DNA of 64,000 nucleotides from Acidobacteriota bacterium (GTDB lineage Bacteria > Acidobacteriota > Blastocatellia > Pyrinomonadales > Pyrinomonadaceae), in the NCBI GenBank assembly GCA_003385635.1, contig QQUY01000001.1:248001-312000 (forward strand), given 5' to 3'. The notes beneath the pieces are model-generated. The model saw nothing but the letters and a program-made list of their open reading frames with translations. It had not been told where the DNA came from and made no database searches. Every line of letters begins with the position of its first letter. Position 1 is the first letter of the stretch. Both the position numbers and the translations under genes were made by a program. Positions 9,067 to 17,315 of this stretch are shown one piece after another.

Positions 9067-9212
9067 TCAGGTCGATAAGAAAGAGGCACAAGGTCATCTG
9101 GATCGCACTGGCATTTTTGCTTCCGTCCCTGTTCGTAGCGGCGCTCGCACTGCGTCATGAGGAGCCGCGAAACGACGGAGTGCCTGCGGTTGCTTCCGAG
9201 GGTGCCAGATGA
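9063..9212 (+). CDS. single-helix micro-protein in Rieske operon
   Basis: 49 residues: a basic N-terminus (RSIRKRHK), one hydrophobic helix (about 10-29), and a short polar tail. The ATG at 9063 sits in an ATGA overlap with the preceding stop, and the stop overlaps the ATG of the next gene at 9209. The double coupling is the main reason to accept such a short gene. Single-helix subunits are common in respiratory complexes; no function can be assigned from sequence alone. Confidence 0.65.
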   Translation: MIRSIRKRHKVIWIALAFLLPSLFVAALALRHEEPRNDGVPAVASEGAR

Positions 9213-10291
9213 GCGAAACTTACAGAGCAGTCGGTTGGAACCGTCAGAAGATAATTTACGACGGGATCATGATGGGGGCGGCAGCGCTGTATTTGATGGT
9301 TTTCATAGGGCTTGGGGCGTTGTTCAGGCCAAACGCCACGGCCGAAACGCTCCTTATCAGAGGATTCGGGACTCTGGCGTTCGTGATGCTCCACGTCGTG
9401 CTCATAATCGGTCCGCTCTGCAGGATCTCGCCAAAGTTCCTTCCGCTTTTGTATAACCGCCGTCATCTCGGAGTCGCTACATTCATATTTGGATCAGCGC
9501 ACGGTGTTTTTGCATTGTTCCAGTTTCACGCGCTTGGCAATGTGAACCCGCTTGTGAGCCTCCTGATAAGCAATACCCGATACACGAGCATCCCGGATTT
9601 TCCTTTCCAGGTGCTTGGGGCGCTGGCATTGCTGATCCTTTTCGTGATGGCGGCTACAAGCCACGATTTCTGGCTTAAGAACCTCACTGCACCGGTGTGG
9701 AAGACCATCCACACATTCGTCTATGTGGCGTACGCACTTCTTGTCGGCCACGTGTTGCTGGGAGTCCTGCAGGCCGAAACCAACATCCTTCTCGCAGTCG
9801 CACTCGGGACAGGAATCTTTCTTGTCGTGGCATTGCATATCACAGCTGCATTTAAGGAGGCTCGCCAGGACGAGGAATCCGAATCGAGTGTTGGATTTGC
9901 GGACATATGCGCAATGCAGGACATACCGGAGAACCGAGCCCGCATAGGCACCGTTTCGGGCGAAAGGGTAGCAGTGTTCAGGACCGGAGGAGAGGTATAT
10001 GCCGTTTCCAATGTTTGTCAGCACCAGAATGGCCCTTTGGGTGAAGGCAAGATAGTCGATGGATGCATTACCTGTCCCTGGCACGGATTCCAGTATGATC
10101 CGAAGACAGGGGCCTCACCGCCTCCGTTCAAAGAGAAGATACCGACCTTTGACGTGAAGATCGAGGAAGGAAGGGTGCTCGTTAAGACCATCCCTAATCC
10201 GCCGGGCTCGCGAGCTGGGATGACGGGGCCGGATAGAGAAATGACTAGAGCCGCGAACGGGCCGAACTCGCGCGATCAGGCTGATCCCTGA
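9209..10291 (+). CDS. ferric reductase-like transmembrane / Rieske fusion protein
   Basis: 360 residues. Six predicted helices between about 18 and 220 form a ferric-reductase-like (FRD/MsrQ-type) heme-binding domain; candidate heme ligands are H62, H86 or H98 and the pair in HTFVYVAYALLVGHVLLG. A Rieske domain follows, with C270/H272 and C289/H292, in a GPLGEGKIVDG context like that of the ThDP fusion protein. The arrangement would link a membrane heme path to a soluble [2Fe-2S] centre, so it is a likely membrane anchor and quinone or heme exit for electrons from the two soluble fusion proteins upstream. It is coupled by ATGA to the micro-protein. The C-terminal 30 residues are polar and probably disordered. 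Confidence 0.85.
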   Translation: MSETYRAVGWNRQKIIYDGIMMGAAALYLMVFIGLGALFRPNATAETLLIRGFGTLAFVMLHVVLIIGPLCRISPKFLPLLYNRRHLGVATFIFGSAHGVFALFQFHALGNVNPLVSLLISNTRYTSIPDFPFQVLGALALLILFVMAATSHDFWLKNLTAPVWKTIHTFVYVAYALLVGHVLLGVLQAETNILLAVALGTGIFLVVALHITAAFKEARQDEESESSVGFADICAMQDIPENRARIGTVSGERVAVFRTGGEVYAVSNVCQHQNGPLGEGKIVDGCITCPWHGFQYDPKTGASPPPFKEKIPTFDVKIEEGRVLVKTIPNPPGSRAGMTGPDREMTRAANGPNSRDQADP

Positions 10292-10360
10292 CCCTCTCGG
10301 TTCCCCCGACGATTTGCGTGGCCCCAATTACGTTTGACGATTCACGATCCGCAGCCCGCT

Positions 10361-11113
10361 ATGAGTGACTTTTACATCGGATACCTGCCAAAAATGCCCA
10401 AGGCCTTATCGCGATACGTGGTTCCTGCGGTCGCCGTGATGTTTTCATTGGCCGTCGTCCTCGCGATCACCTTTGCGCTCGGTCAGGGGCCTTTTGCTAC
10501 AGCGTTCTTCGAGTTCGGAAACGTGCAGCCGTTCGAAGGCACGATCCAGGCGAAACCGGTTCCTTTCCTGATCTTGGAAAAGGCGGAGCGGTCGAACGGA
10601 CTTCCGGGCCTTGAGCGGATAGCTCTTGTGAACGAAGGAAAGTTTGGCGCCAGTGCCTCCGTAGATGAATTCGACGGACAAAGAGTCCGACTCGAGGGTA
10701 CACTGATCTACCGCGGTGAGATTAGGATGATCGAAGTGAAAGCGGGCTCAGTGGGGCGGGTTCAGGGCGAGGCTTTCAACGAGACCGAAGCTGAAAAAAA
10801 CCTCGGAGAAATGACTCTGAAAGGAGAGATCATCGATTCGAAATGCTACCTGGGCGTCATGAACCCTGGCAATCACAAGACCCACCGTTCATGTGCCGTA
10901 GCATGTCTCAGAGGCGGCATCCCTCCAATGCTGTTGGTCAAGGATGAACAGGGACGGGCATCGGAGCTCTGGTTGGTGACGGAAACAGGTGAACCGATCA
11001 ATGATCGGATACTGGATTATGTTGCTGAACCTGTTGAAGTTACCGGAAGAGTCGGCCGAAAGGGCGACAGCCTGTTCTTTTATGCAAAAGCTGATTCGAT
11101 AAAACGGCTCTGA
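10361..11113 (+). CDS. membrane-anchored protein with Cys/His motif, Rieske operon
   Basis: 250 residues: one N-terminal membrane helix (about 21-42), then an extracytoplasmic part. A conserved-looking segment has K-C-Y-L-G-V-M-N-P-G, then H-R-S-C-A-V-A-C, ending GGIPPMLLV: three cysteines and two histidines that could bind a metal or form a disulfide. Two OB-like beta segments flank it. I use the ATG at 10361 (MSDFYIGYLPK, a leader I recognise from related proteins); a TTG at 10334 is possible. Last gene of the operon, ending 5 bp from the convergent galU stop. Function unknown; an assembly or electron-transfer accessory is plausible. Confidence 0.75.
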   Translation: MSDFYIGYLPKMPKALSRYVVPAVAVMFSLAVVLAITFALGQGPFATAFFEFGNVQPFEGTIQAKPVPFLILEKAERSNGLPGLERIALVNEGKFGASASVDEFDGQRVRLEGTLIYRGEIRMIEVKAGSVGRVQGEAFNETEAEKNLGEMTLKGEIIDSKCYLGVMNPGNHKTHRSCAVACLRGGIPPMLLVKDEQGRASELWLVTETGEPINDRILDYVAEPVEVTGRVGRKGDSLFFYAKADSIKRL

Positions 11114-11117
11114 AATC

Positions 11118-11987
11118 TCAAAGGTCGAGGGAGCGCAAATATTCCCTGAACTCGTCGCCGAGATCGTCGCGCTTTAACGCGAATTCGACCGTCGCGATCA
11201 GAAATCCAAGCTTGTCGCCAGCATCGTGGCGGGTTCCTTCAAGCTTGACGGCGTAGAAAGGTCGCTCGTCCAGAAGGTCGCGCATTGCGTCCGTGATCTG
11301 GATCTCGCCGCCGGCTCCTTTCTTTGTTTTCTGGATCGCAGGGAAAATATCGGGAGTTAGGATGTAACGTCCGATGATCGCCAGATCGGAAGGCGCGTCC
11401 TCAAATGCCGGCTTTTCTACCATGTCGCGTACCCGAAACACGTTGGGCTCAACCTCTTCCGCATCGATCACTCCGAACCGAGAGATCGCCGGACCGTCCA
11501 CCTGCATAGTTGCGACCACAGGCGCTTCATACTTCTCGTAAACGTCGATCAGCTGTTTAAGAGCCGGCACTTCAGAATCGACCACATCGTCGGCAAGAAG
11601 GACCGCAAACGGCTCGTTGGGTGAAAAATCCTCAGCCTGCAGAATCGCGTGTCCGAGGCCCAATGCCTGCTTCTGCCGTGTGTACAGGATCTGTGCTATC
11701 TCCGAGATCTCGCGCACCATCGCGAACAATTCATCCTTATTCCTTTCCCTTAGTAATTGTTCGAGTTCGAAAGAGATGTCAAAATGATTCTCGATCGGAG
11801 CTTTTTCACGGCCGGTTACGATCAGGATCGATTCGATCCCGGATTTCACGGCCTCCTCGACCGAGTACTGGATCAAAGGCTTGTCGACGAGCGGCAGCAT
11901 CTCTTTTGGAGATGCTTTGGTCGCCGGGAGAAATCTTGTTCCGAGGCCCGCTGCCGGAAACACTGCTTTTCGAATTCGGTCGGCCAT
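11118..11987 (-). CDS. galU: UTP-glucose-1-phosphate uridylyltransferase
   Basis: Makes UDP-glucose from UTP and glucose 1-phosphate for envelope polysaccharide. 289 residues, the usual length. The nucleotidyltransferase signature is complete: VFPAAGLGTRFLPATKASPKE, then LPLVDKPLIQY, a VLLADDVVD metal-binding aspartate motif, and VEKP with a downstream FAIIGRY-like stretch. The start is the ATG giving MADRIRKAVFPAAG; longer in-frame starts would add 28 residues of unrelated sequence. Monocistronic, convergent with the Rieske operon. Confidence 0.93.
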   Translation of the reverse strand: MADRIRKAVFPAAGLGTRFLPATKASPKEMLPLVDKPLIQYSVEEAVKSGIESILIVTGREKAPIENHFDISFELEQLLRERNKDELFAMVREISEIAQILYTRQKQALGLGHAILQAEDFSPNEPFAVLLADDVVDSEVPALKQLIDVYEKYEAPVVATMQVDGPAISRFGVIDAEEVEPNVFRVRDMVEKPAFEDAPSDLAIIGRYILTPDIFPAIQKTKKGAGGEIQITDAMRDLLDERPFYAVKLEGTRHDAGDKLGFLIATVEFALKRDDLGDEFREYLRSLDL

Positions 11988-12099
11988 AATAAAAATCGCC
12001 GGTCTTGGGCATCGGCGAAAAGGAATTGTAGATAATTTTGACAAGGGTGACAAACGGGTCGGGGATAACACGACCGCCGGTCACCCGTGATTTAAGAAA

Positions 12100-13392
12100 A
12101 TGCTGGATCTTAACTTTGTAAGGGAAAATCTTGAGGAAGTAAGGGAAGCGCTGAAGAAGCGAAACGCGAATCCCGATGTACTGGACGATTTCACGCGGCT
12201 CGATACGGATCGAAGGGAAGTCATCGGCAAGGCCGATGATGTGAATCGACGACGCAACGAGTCGAGCAAGGAGATCGGAGCGCTGATGCAGCAGGGAAAG
12301 CGCGAAGAGGCCGAAGAGAAAAAGTCGGAAGTGGCCGGCCTGAAGGGTATTCAAGCCGAGCTGGAGGAAAAGCGCAAGGAACTGGAAGCTGCGATGGACG
12401 ATTTGCTCTCGGGCATCCCGAACGTTCCAGCCGATGATGTTCCGGTCGGTGTAGATGAATCTGACAACGTAGAGGTCCGAAAATGGGGTGAGCCGACGGA
12501 GTTCGATTTTGAACCCCTCGATCATGTCGACATAGGGGAGAACGCAGCGATCCTGGATCTTGAGCGCGCGACCAAGATCGCGGGCACGCGTTTTGCGATT
12601 CTCAAGGGGGCCGGGGCGAGGCTTGAGCGGGCATTGATCAATTTCATGCTCGATTTTCAAACAACGAGCAACGGCTACGAGGAAACACACCCTCCATTTA
12701 TCGTTAACCGAAACACCCTGTTCGGCACCGGTCAGCTACCTAAGTTTGAACAGGATCTGTTTCATCTTGAGGACGAAAGGGGATTTGCTCTTATCCCGAC
12801 TGCCGAGGTTCCAGTCACGAATTATTACGGAGGCGAGATTCTTGAAGCGAAGGATCTGCCCATCAACTTCGCTGCTTACACACCTTGTTTTCGAAGTGAG
12901 GCGGGAAGCTATGGCAGGGACACCCGAGGCCTGATCCGTCAGCATCAGTTTGAGAAGGTCGAACTTGTGAAGATCACTCTTCCCGAGAGGTCCTGGGAAG
13001 AGCTGGAGAAGTTGACGGCGAATGCCGAAGCGATCTTGCAGATGCTGGAGCTGCCGTACCGCGTCGTGGTGCTTTCGACGGGCGATCTCGGTTTCGCGTC
13101 GGCAAAGACCTACGATCTGGAGGTCTGGATTCCCTCGCAGGAAACATACCGGGAGATATCAAGCTGTTCGAACTGCCTGGATTTTCAGTCCCGGCGAATG
13201 AATCTCAGGTTCCGGCGTGCTGGAGGCGAGAAACCGGAGTTTGCGCATACGCTGAACGGCTCAAGTCTTGCCGTGGGCCGGACCTGGATCGCGATCCTTG
13301 AGAACTACCAGCAGGAGGACGGCAGCGTCATTATTCCCGAGGTATTGAAGCCGTATATGAACGGAATCGAGAAAATCGAACCTGCGAGTTGA
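12100..13392 (+). CDS. serS: seryl-tRNA synthetase
   Basis: Charges tRNA-Ser (and tRNA-Sec where present) with serine. 430 residues: an N-terminal antiparallel coiled coil (about 1-105, starting MLDLNFVRENLEEVREALKK) that grips the long variable arm, then the class II catalytic core with motif 2 (CFRSEAGSYGRDTRGLIRQH) and motif 3 (LNGSSLAVGRTWIAILENYQ). Complete, with no oddities. Preceded by the divergent galU. A 9-bp minisatellite begins at its very stop codon. Confidence 0.96.
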   Translation: MLDLNFVRENLEEVREALKKRNANPDVLDDFTRLDTDRREVIGKADDVNRRRNESSKEIGALMQQGKREEAEEKKSEVAGLKGIQAELEEKRKELEAAMDDLLSGIPNVPADDVPVGVDESDNVEVRKWGEPTEFDFEPLDHVDIGENAAILDLERATKIAGTRFAILKGAGARLERALINFMLDFQTTSNGYEETHPPFIVNRNTLFGTGQLPKFEQDLFHLEDERGFALIPTAEVPVTNYYGGEILEAKDLPINFAAYTPCFRSEAGSYGRDTRGLIRQHQFEKVELVKITLPERSWEELEKLTANAEAILQMLELPYRVVVLSTGDLGFASAKTYDLEVWIPSQETYREISSCSNCLDFQSRRMNLRFRRAGGEKPEFAHTLNGSSLAVGRTWIAILENYQQEDGSVIIPEVLKPYMNGIEKIEPAS

Positions 13393-13491
13393 GTGAGTTG
13401 ACCGGGTTAAGTGAGTTCGCTGAGTTTGGTGAGTTGACCGAGTTGACCGAGTTGACTGAGTTGACTGAGTTGACCGAGTTGACCGAGTTGA
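13386..13491. repeat. 9-bp minisatellite (GAGTTGACC/T)
   Basis: About eleven degenerate then near-exact copies of a 9-bp unit GAGTTGACC or GAGTTGACT, starting on the last codons of serS. Not coding and not a terminator. Related GAGTC-type simple repeats occur near 33.7, 44.4 and 49.1 kb. Confidence 0.85.
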
Positions 13492-13516
13492 GAGAATTTG
13501 GGTGATCGATGATAGC

Positions 13517-13608
13517 GATATGCCGGAGGCATATCGGAAGGTAGCCCGGGGCCAGCGAAGCGCAGCCCCGGGGAACGTCGCGAAAGGTTTTTTCACGCCG
13601 GAGGCGTG
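13517..13608. repeat. REP-like palindromes, upstream flank of transposase
   Basis: Three palindromes in a row: GATATGCCGGAGGCATATC (13517-13535), a CCCGGGGC/GCCCCGGG hairpin (13546-13573) and CACGCCGGAGGCGTG (13594-13608). The first two, with the GGAAGGTAGCCCGGGG linker, reappear in inverted orientation just after the transposase gene. The rest of the 335-bp gap between serS and the transposase holds no gene. Confidence 0.8.
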
Positions 13609-13727
13609 CCGCTAAATGGAGAAAAATGGCAATCGACGGTAAGGCATGCTAACTTTCGCGAATCGCGCGACTAAGCCTTCCTACACGGGCCGTCTCGCGA
13701 AATTCTCACAACACAGGAGGTCCTCAC

Positions 13728-14174
13728 ATGCCTTCAACACACCTTGTTCTGCAGTACCACGTTGTCTTTAGCACCAAAGAAAGGCGTCCCTTTATCAAGA
13801 AAGAGTGGCGCCAACGCTTTCACAAACTGATCTCCGGATGTATTCGCGCAAAAGGCGGCACGCCTTTGGCCATTGGCGGTGTCTCCGATCATGTACATTT
13901 ACTTGTCGGACTACGATCTACGCACCAACTCGCGAATTTCGTAAAAGCCGTTAAGGTTTCCTCAAGCAAATGGGTCCACAGGGACATAGGACTTGAGGTC
14001 TTTAGCTGGCAGATCGGGTACGGCGCATTCACTGTAAGTCCGTCTCAAACCACGATCGTACGAAAGTACATCGAGGGGCAGGAGCGCCATCACTCGAAGA
14101 TCTCTTTCAAAGACGAGTATCTCAGGCTGTTGAAGAAGTCAGGTGCCAAGTTCGATGAGGAGTATTTGTGGTGA
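13728..14174 (+). CDS. REP-associated (IS200/IS605-type) Y1 transposase
   Basis: 148-residue single-strand transposase of the HUH Y1 class. Seen: the HUH motif in SDHVHLLVGL (about residue 51), and the nucleophile tyrosine in VRKYIEGQERHH (about residue 122). No TnpB accompanies it. A strong AGGAGG-type ribosome site lies just before the ATG. It is bracketed by inverted palindromic repeats (13517-13608 and 14216-14272) and followed by further copies, the layout expected for REP-associated tyrosine transposases, which act on palindromic repeats rather than on classical IS ends. The reading frame is complete, so activity is possible. Confidence 0.9.
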   Translation: MPSTHLVLQYHVVFSTKERRPFIKKEWRQRFHKLISGCIRAKGGTPLAIGGVSDHVHLLVGLRSTHQLANFVKAVKVSSSKWVHRDIGLEVFSWQIGYGAFTVSPSQTTIVRKYIEGQERHHSKISFKDEYLRLLKKSGAKFDEEYLW

Positions 14175-14215
14175 AGCCGCGCTCCTCCGGAGCGCAACAA
14201 CGTCTCGTAACGAAA

Positions 14216-14420
14216 CCCGGGGCTGCGCCTTTGGCTTGCCCCGGGCTAACTTCCGATACGCCTTCGGCGTAAAAGAGAATTCTTTACGCCTGTCACCCTA
14301 TGCCGCGCCCTAGACTTGCCCCGGGATAATATCTGATACGCCTTCGGCGTAAAAGAGGACCCAACACCCTGAATACCCGTTGCCGGGCTAACATCCGATA
14401 CGCCTTCGGCGTAATTGCGA
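14216..14420. repeat. REP-like palindromes, downstream flank of transposase
   Basis: Three copies of GATACGCCTTCGGCGTA (near 14255, 14336 and 14397), the first two preceded by a CCCGGG-containing stretch and the third by a CCGGGCTAACATC variant. The first copy, including the hairpin at 14216-14245, is the inverted counterpart of the upstream flank. This region accounts for most of the 352 bp between the transposase and the antitoxin gene; no other gene is visible in it. Confidence 0.8.
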
Positions 14421-14526
14421 GGGCTTCGGCGTGTAGATCGGGCGAATAGGTTCACACGAAAGAAAAACTCTGCGTCTTCGCGCCTTTGCGGTTGATTAAA
14501 CCGTGATTTGTAATTACATTGTAGTT

Positions 14527-14781
14527 ATGAAAGCGCAGATCGTAAGAATCGGGAACTCTCAAGGAGTCAGAATACCGAAAATATTGCTCAATGAAAGCAG
14601 TTTGGAGGTAGACGTTGAGCTTGAAGTATGTGAAGAAGGGATTCTGATCCGACCGGCCAAGAATCCGAGGCAGAACTGGGACAGCCTGTTCCGTGAAATG
14701 GCTGACGACGATGCAGATGAAATGCTGATCGAGGATGGAGAAGCTCAGGGCTCTTTTGAAAAGGAGGAATGGCGATGGTAG
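14527..14781 (+). CDS. AbrB/MazE-family antitoxin
   Basis: 84 residues. The N-terminal swapped-hairpin DNA-binding fold of MazE/AbrB is evident in KAQIVRIGNSQGVRIPK-x-LL and the following VELEV...GILIRPA. The acidic C-terminal half (ADDDADEMLIEDGEAQ) would wrap the toxin. The ATG at 14527 gives the canonical MKAQIVRIGNS start. It overlaps the toxin gene by about 13 bp, the usual antitoxin-first order with translational coupling, and probably represses its own promoter. Confidence 0.9.
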   Translation: MKAQIVRIGNSQGVRIPKILLNESSLEVDVELEVCEEGILIRPAKNPRQNWDSLFREMADDDADEMLIEDGEAQGSFEKEEWRW

Positions 14782-15095
14782 ACCGTTTTGGCCTCTATCT
14801 TCTGAACCTTGACGACGAGATTTCGGACGATCCAAAGAACAGCAGGCCGTGCGTCGTTGTCTCGCCGGACGAGATGAACAGGAACATCGAATCTGTGATC
14901 GTTGCGCCGGTGTCGTCCGACCTGCGGAAATATCCGACCAGGATCTCCTTCGAATTCCTGGAGAAAAAAAGGGTGGTGGTCCTTGATCAGATCAGGACTG
15001 TCGAGAAGCCGAGGTTGTTCAAGAAGATCGGCGAACTCGATTCTGGCGCAAAGGAGCGAACTGTTTTGGTGCTCCAGGAGATGTTCGCGGACTAG
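14769..15095 (+). CDS. MazF/PemK-family toxin
   Basis: Probable ribosome-independent mRNA interferase of 108 residues (106 if started at the ATG at 14775). Family features: GLYLLNLDDEISDDPKNSRPCVVVSPDEMN, then VIVAPVSSDLRKYPTRI, then RVVVLDQIRTVEKPRL, covering the RP-x-VVVS core and the VDQ(I/V)R-type catalytic strand. Partner of the AbrB/MazE antitoxin directly upstream. It lies between a transposase and a palindromic repeat element, so the locus looks accessory. Confidence 0.9.
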   Translation: MAMVDRFGLYLLNLDDEISDDPKNSRPCVVVSPDEMNRNIESVIVAPVSSDLRKYPTRISFEFLEKKRVVVLDQIRTVEKPRLFKKIGELDSGAKERTVLVLQEMFAD

Positions 15096-15197
15096 ATCGG
15101 AATCTAATTTGGATGATAAGTTTTATCGAGGCTTTATATGAAGGCAGCCTCTCGTCTTGCCGGAACCTAAGTATCGATGTTTCCAGGGAACCAGATC

Positions 15198-15340
15198 ATC
15201 AGTTGCCCCCCGTTTCAGCGGGGGGAAGAGCAGGGTCCCTCAATATTGTCGGCCGGCTTTAGCCGGCGAGTTTTGGGGCTAAAGCCCCTTCTCCGATAGT
15301 GATGCCAAGTAACCCCCCGCTAGAGCGAGGGGCAACTGAT
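15198..15340. repeat. ~143-bp four-hairpin repeat element, copy B
   Basis: Ends ATCAGTTGCCCCCC and GGGGCAACTGAT are nearly perfect inverted repeats. Inside are a C6/G6 hairpin, GCCGGCTTTAGCCGGC, TGGGGCTAAAGCCCC and a C6-type stem around CGCTAGAGCG. It fills the gap between the toxin gene and sppA. Confidence 0.88.
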
Positions 15341-15394
15341 GTCCTACATAAACACCGCAATAGTAGAGGCAGAAACGAGCTTAAACGAAGTCAC

Positions 15395-17200
15395 TCACTC
15401 GATCTCCAGATCGTAAGGAAGGATCATCATTGCCTCGCCTTTCTTCATTCGGTCAAAAAGAGCGGCGAATCGAAGCGAACGCCTAACGTCTTCCGGAAGC
15501 GCTTTGATCAAAGCCTCCTGTGCCTTCATTTCTTCAACAGAGGAGAAGGTAGTGTCATTCGATGTTCCAAGGAGCCGTTCGAACAATGTTTCCGGCTTCG
15601 GCAGAACGACCCTCTTCACATCTTTGTCTGCCGGGAGATTGGCAAGTTCTTTCGCGATCTCGATCGCCTTCTCGAGCCCGCCGATCTCATCGACCAGTCC
15701 GTTCCGCTTCGCTTGAGCTCCGGTCCACACTCGTCCCTGCCCGATTGAATCTACCTGCTCGTTATTCATTCCCCGGCCCGTTGCGACCTTCGGAACAAAA
15801 TTGTTGTAGTAAATATTGTTGGCTTGTTCCTGGAACTGAGCACGTTCATCATCAGTCCACTTTTCCGTCTCTCGGAAAATACCGGCGTTCTTGCCGCGTA
15901 GGATGTACTCGTTGGAAACACCGACCCAATCATAGAATCCTTTCAGGACGGGCTTGCCAAGGAAGACTCCGATCGAGCCCGTGAGGGTCGAAGGCTCGGC
16001 GACGATCTTGTTCGCGTTGCAGGCTATGTAATACCCGCCGGAGGCTGCGTAGTCGCCCATCGAGACCACCACAGGCTTCTTTTCCTTGGCTTTCTCTAGT
16101 GCGTGCCACATCAGATCAGATGCAAGCGCGGAGCCGCCCGGGCTGTCCACACGCAGAACGATCGCCTTTATCGATTCGTCATCTGCCGCGGAGTTTACTG
16201 CACTGACTATGGTGTCGGATCCGACCGTCTGTGATCCGAACGGGCTATTGTTCGATCTTCCCGTCGAGATCGCTCCCGAAGCGTAGATGACGGCAATGCG
16301 TTCTCCGTCGTTTAGCCCCAAAGTCTCGGAAGGCACTTGTTTGTAGCTTCCCTCGCTTATCGTTCTCAACTCATCCTCTTCCGCATAGCCGAGTCTTTTG
16401 TGAAGCTCCTTGTAAACCTCGTCCCGGTACAAGGCACCATCGATAAGCCCTATGCTCTTGTCTGCGGCCTGCACCGCGTTGTATGGCGCTTCGTCAATCA
16501 GCTCTATCACTCTCTCGCGGTCGATCTTCCGGTCTTCTGAGATCGAGCTGACGAGACGCCCATATAGATCATCGAGAACAGCGTTCAGGACCTCCCTTTG
16601 TCCTTCCGACATCTCCTTTCTCGCGTAAGCGTCGGGGGCGTTCTTGTATTTGCCGATCTGTATGACCTCGGGCTCAATACCAAGCTTGTCGAGCGAACCT
16701 CTGTAAAACATCGCGTTAGCAGCGAAACCGGTGATGTATATGTCTCCGGTCGGCGGCATGTATATCTTCTCGGCGGCCGCGGCGACGTAATACTCTTTGT
16801 TCGTCCCAAGCTCGCTGTAAGCATAAAGAGGTTTTCCTGAATCCCTGAAATCCTTCATCGCACGACGGAGCTCATCCGCCTTTGCCCAGCCAAGTCCAGA
16901 GAACTCAATGTCAACAAGGACCGCTCCGATGCGCTTGTCAGCCTTGGCCTTTCGAAGCTGGGTCAAGAGGCTGGAAAAAGACTTGGGCTGCGGCACGCCA
17001 AGCAGATCCGCTGCAGGGTCATCGGCGGAATGGTCTGGGAGTTCGCCGGCGATCTTCAACACGAGCACACTGTTCTCCGGAACACTCGGCTTTGAAAGAG
17101 ATTCGGCAACGATCAATAGCCCGATCAAAGAGAAGATCATCAACACGACAAGCACGCCGATGACTATGAATATTGTTTTTGCGGTCTTCGAGATAGCCAT
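15395..17200 (-). CDS. sppA: signal peptide peptidase SppA, 67K type
   Basis: Membrane-anchored protease that degrades cleaved signal peptides. 601 residues, matching the long (tandem S49) form: an N-terminal membrane helix (about 8-32), a first S49-like domain with the catalytic-lysine region QIGKYKNAPDAY, and a second with the serine nucleophile in YAASGGYYIA followed by PSTLTGSIGV. In this architecture lysine and serine come from different domains. The start is the ATG before AISKTAKTIF. Downstream of the DUF72 gene on the same strand, 115 bp apart. Confidence 0.92.
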   Translation of the reverse strand: MAISKTAKTIFIVIGVLVVLMIFSLIGLLIVAESLSKPSVPENSVLVLKIAGELPDHSADDPAADLLGVPQPKSFSSLLTQLRKAKADKRIGAVLVDIEFSGLGWAKADELRRAMKDFRDSGKPLYAYSELGTNKEYYVAAAAEKIYMPPTGDIYITGFAANAMFYRGSLDKLGIEPEVIQIGKYKNAPDAYARKEMSEGQREVLNAVLDDLYGRLVSSISEDRKIDRERVIELIDEAPYNAVQAADKSIGLIDGALYRDEVYKELHKRLGYAEEDELRTISEGSYKQVPSETLGLNDGERIAVIYASGAISTGRSNNSPFGSQTVGSDTIVSAVNSAADDESIKAIVLRVDSPGGSALASDLMWHALEKAKEKKPVVVSMGDYAASGGYYIACNANKIVAEPSTLTGSIGVFLGKPVLKGFYDWVGVSNEYILRGKNAGIFRETEKWTDDERAQFQEQANNIYYNNFVPKVATGRGMNNEQVDSIGQGRVWTGAQAKRNGLVDEIGGLEKAIEIAKELANLPADKDVKRVVLPKPETLFERLLGTSNDTTFSSVEEMKAQEALIKALPEDVRRSLRFAALFDRMKKGEAMMILPYDLEIE

Positions 17201-17315
17201 ACGTCAATTTGTTCTTTCCTAAGCAGGTAAATTAAAAAGAGGCTCTCGCCCTGAGGTTCTACGCAGCCGGCAGTAAAAAGGTTTGGGTCCAAGGCTCGAA
17301 TGAGAAGTCACGAAG

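Noticed and set aside
11806-12690. Long minus-strand frame over serS
   Set aside because: Shadow of serS and galU; the serS motifs on the plus strand are unambiguous.
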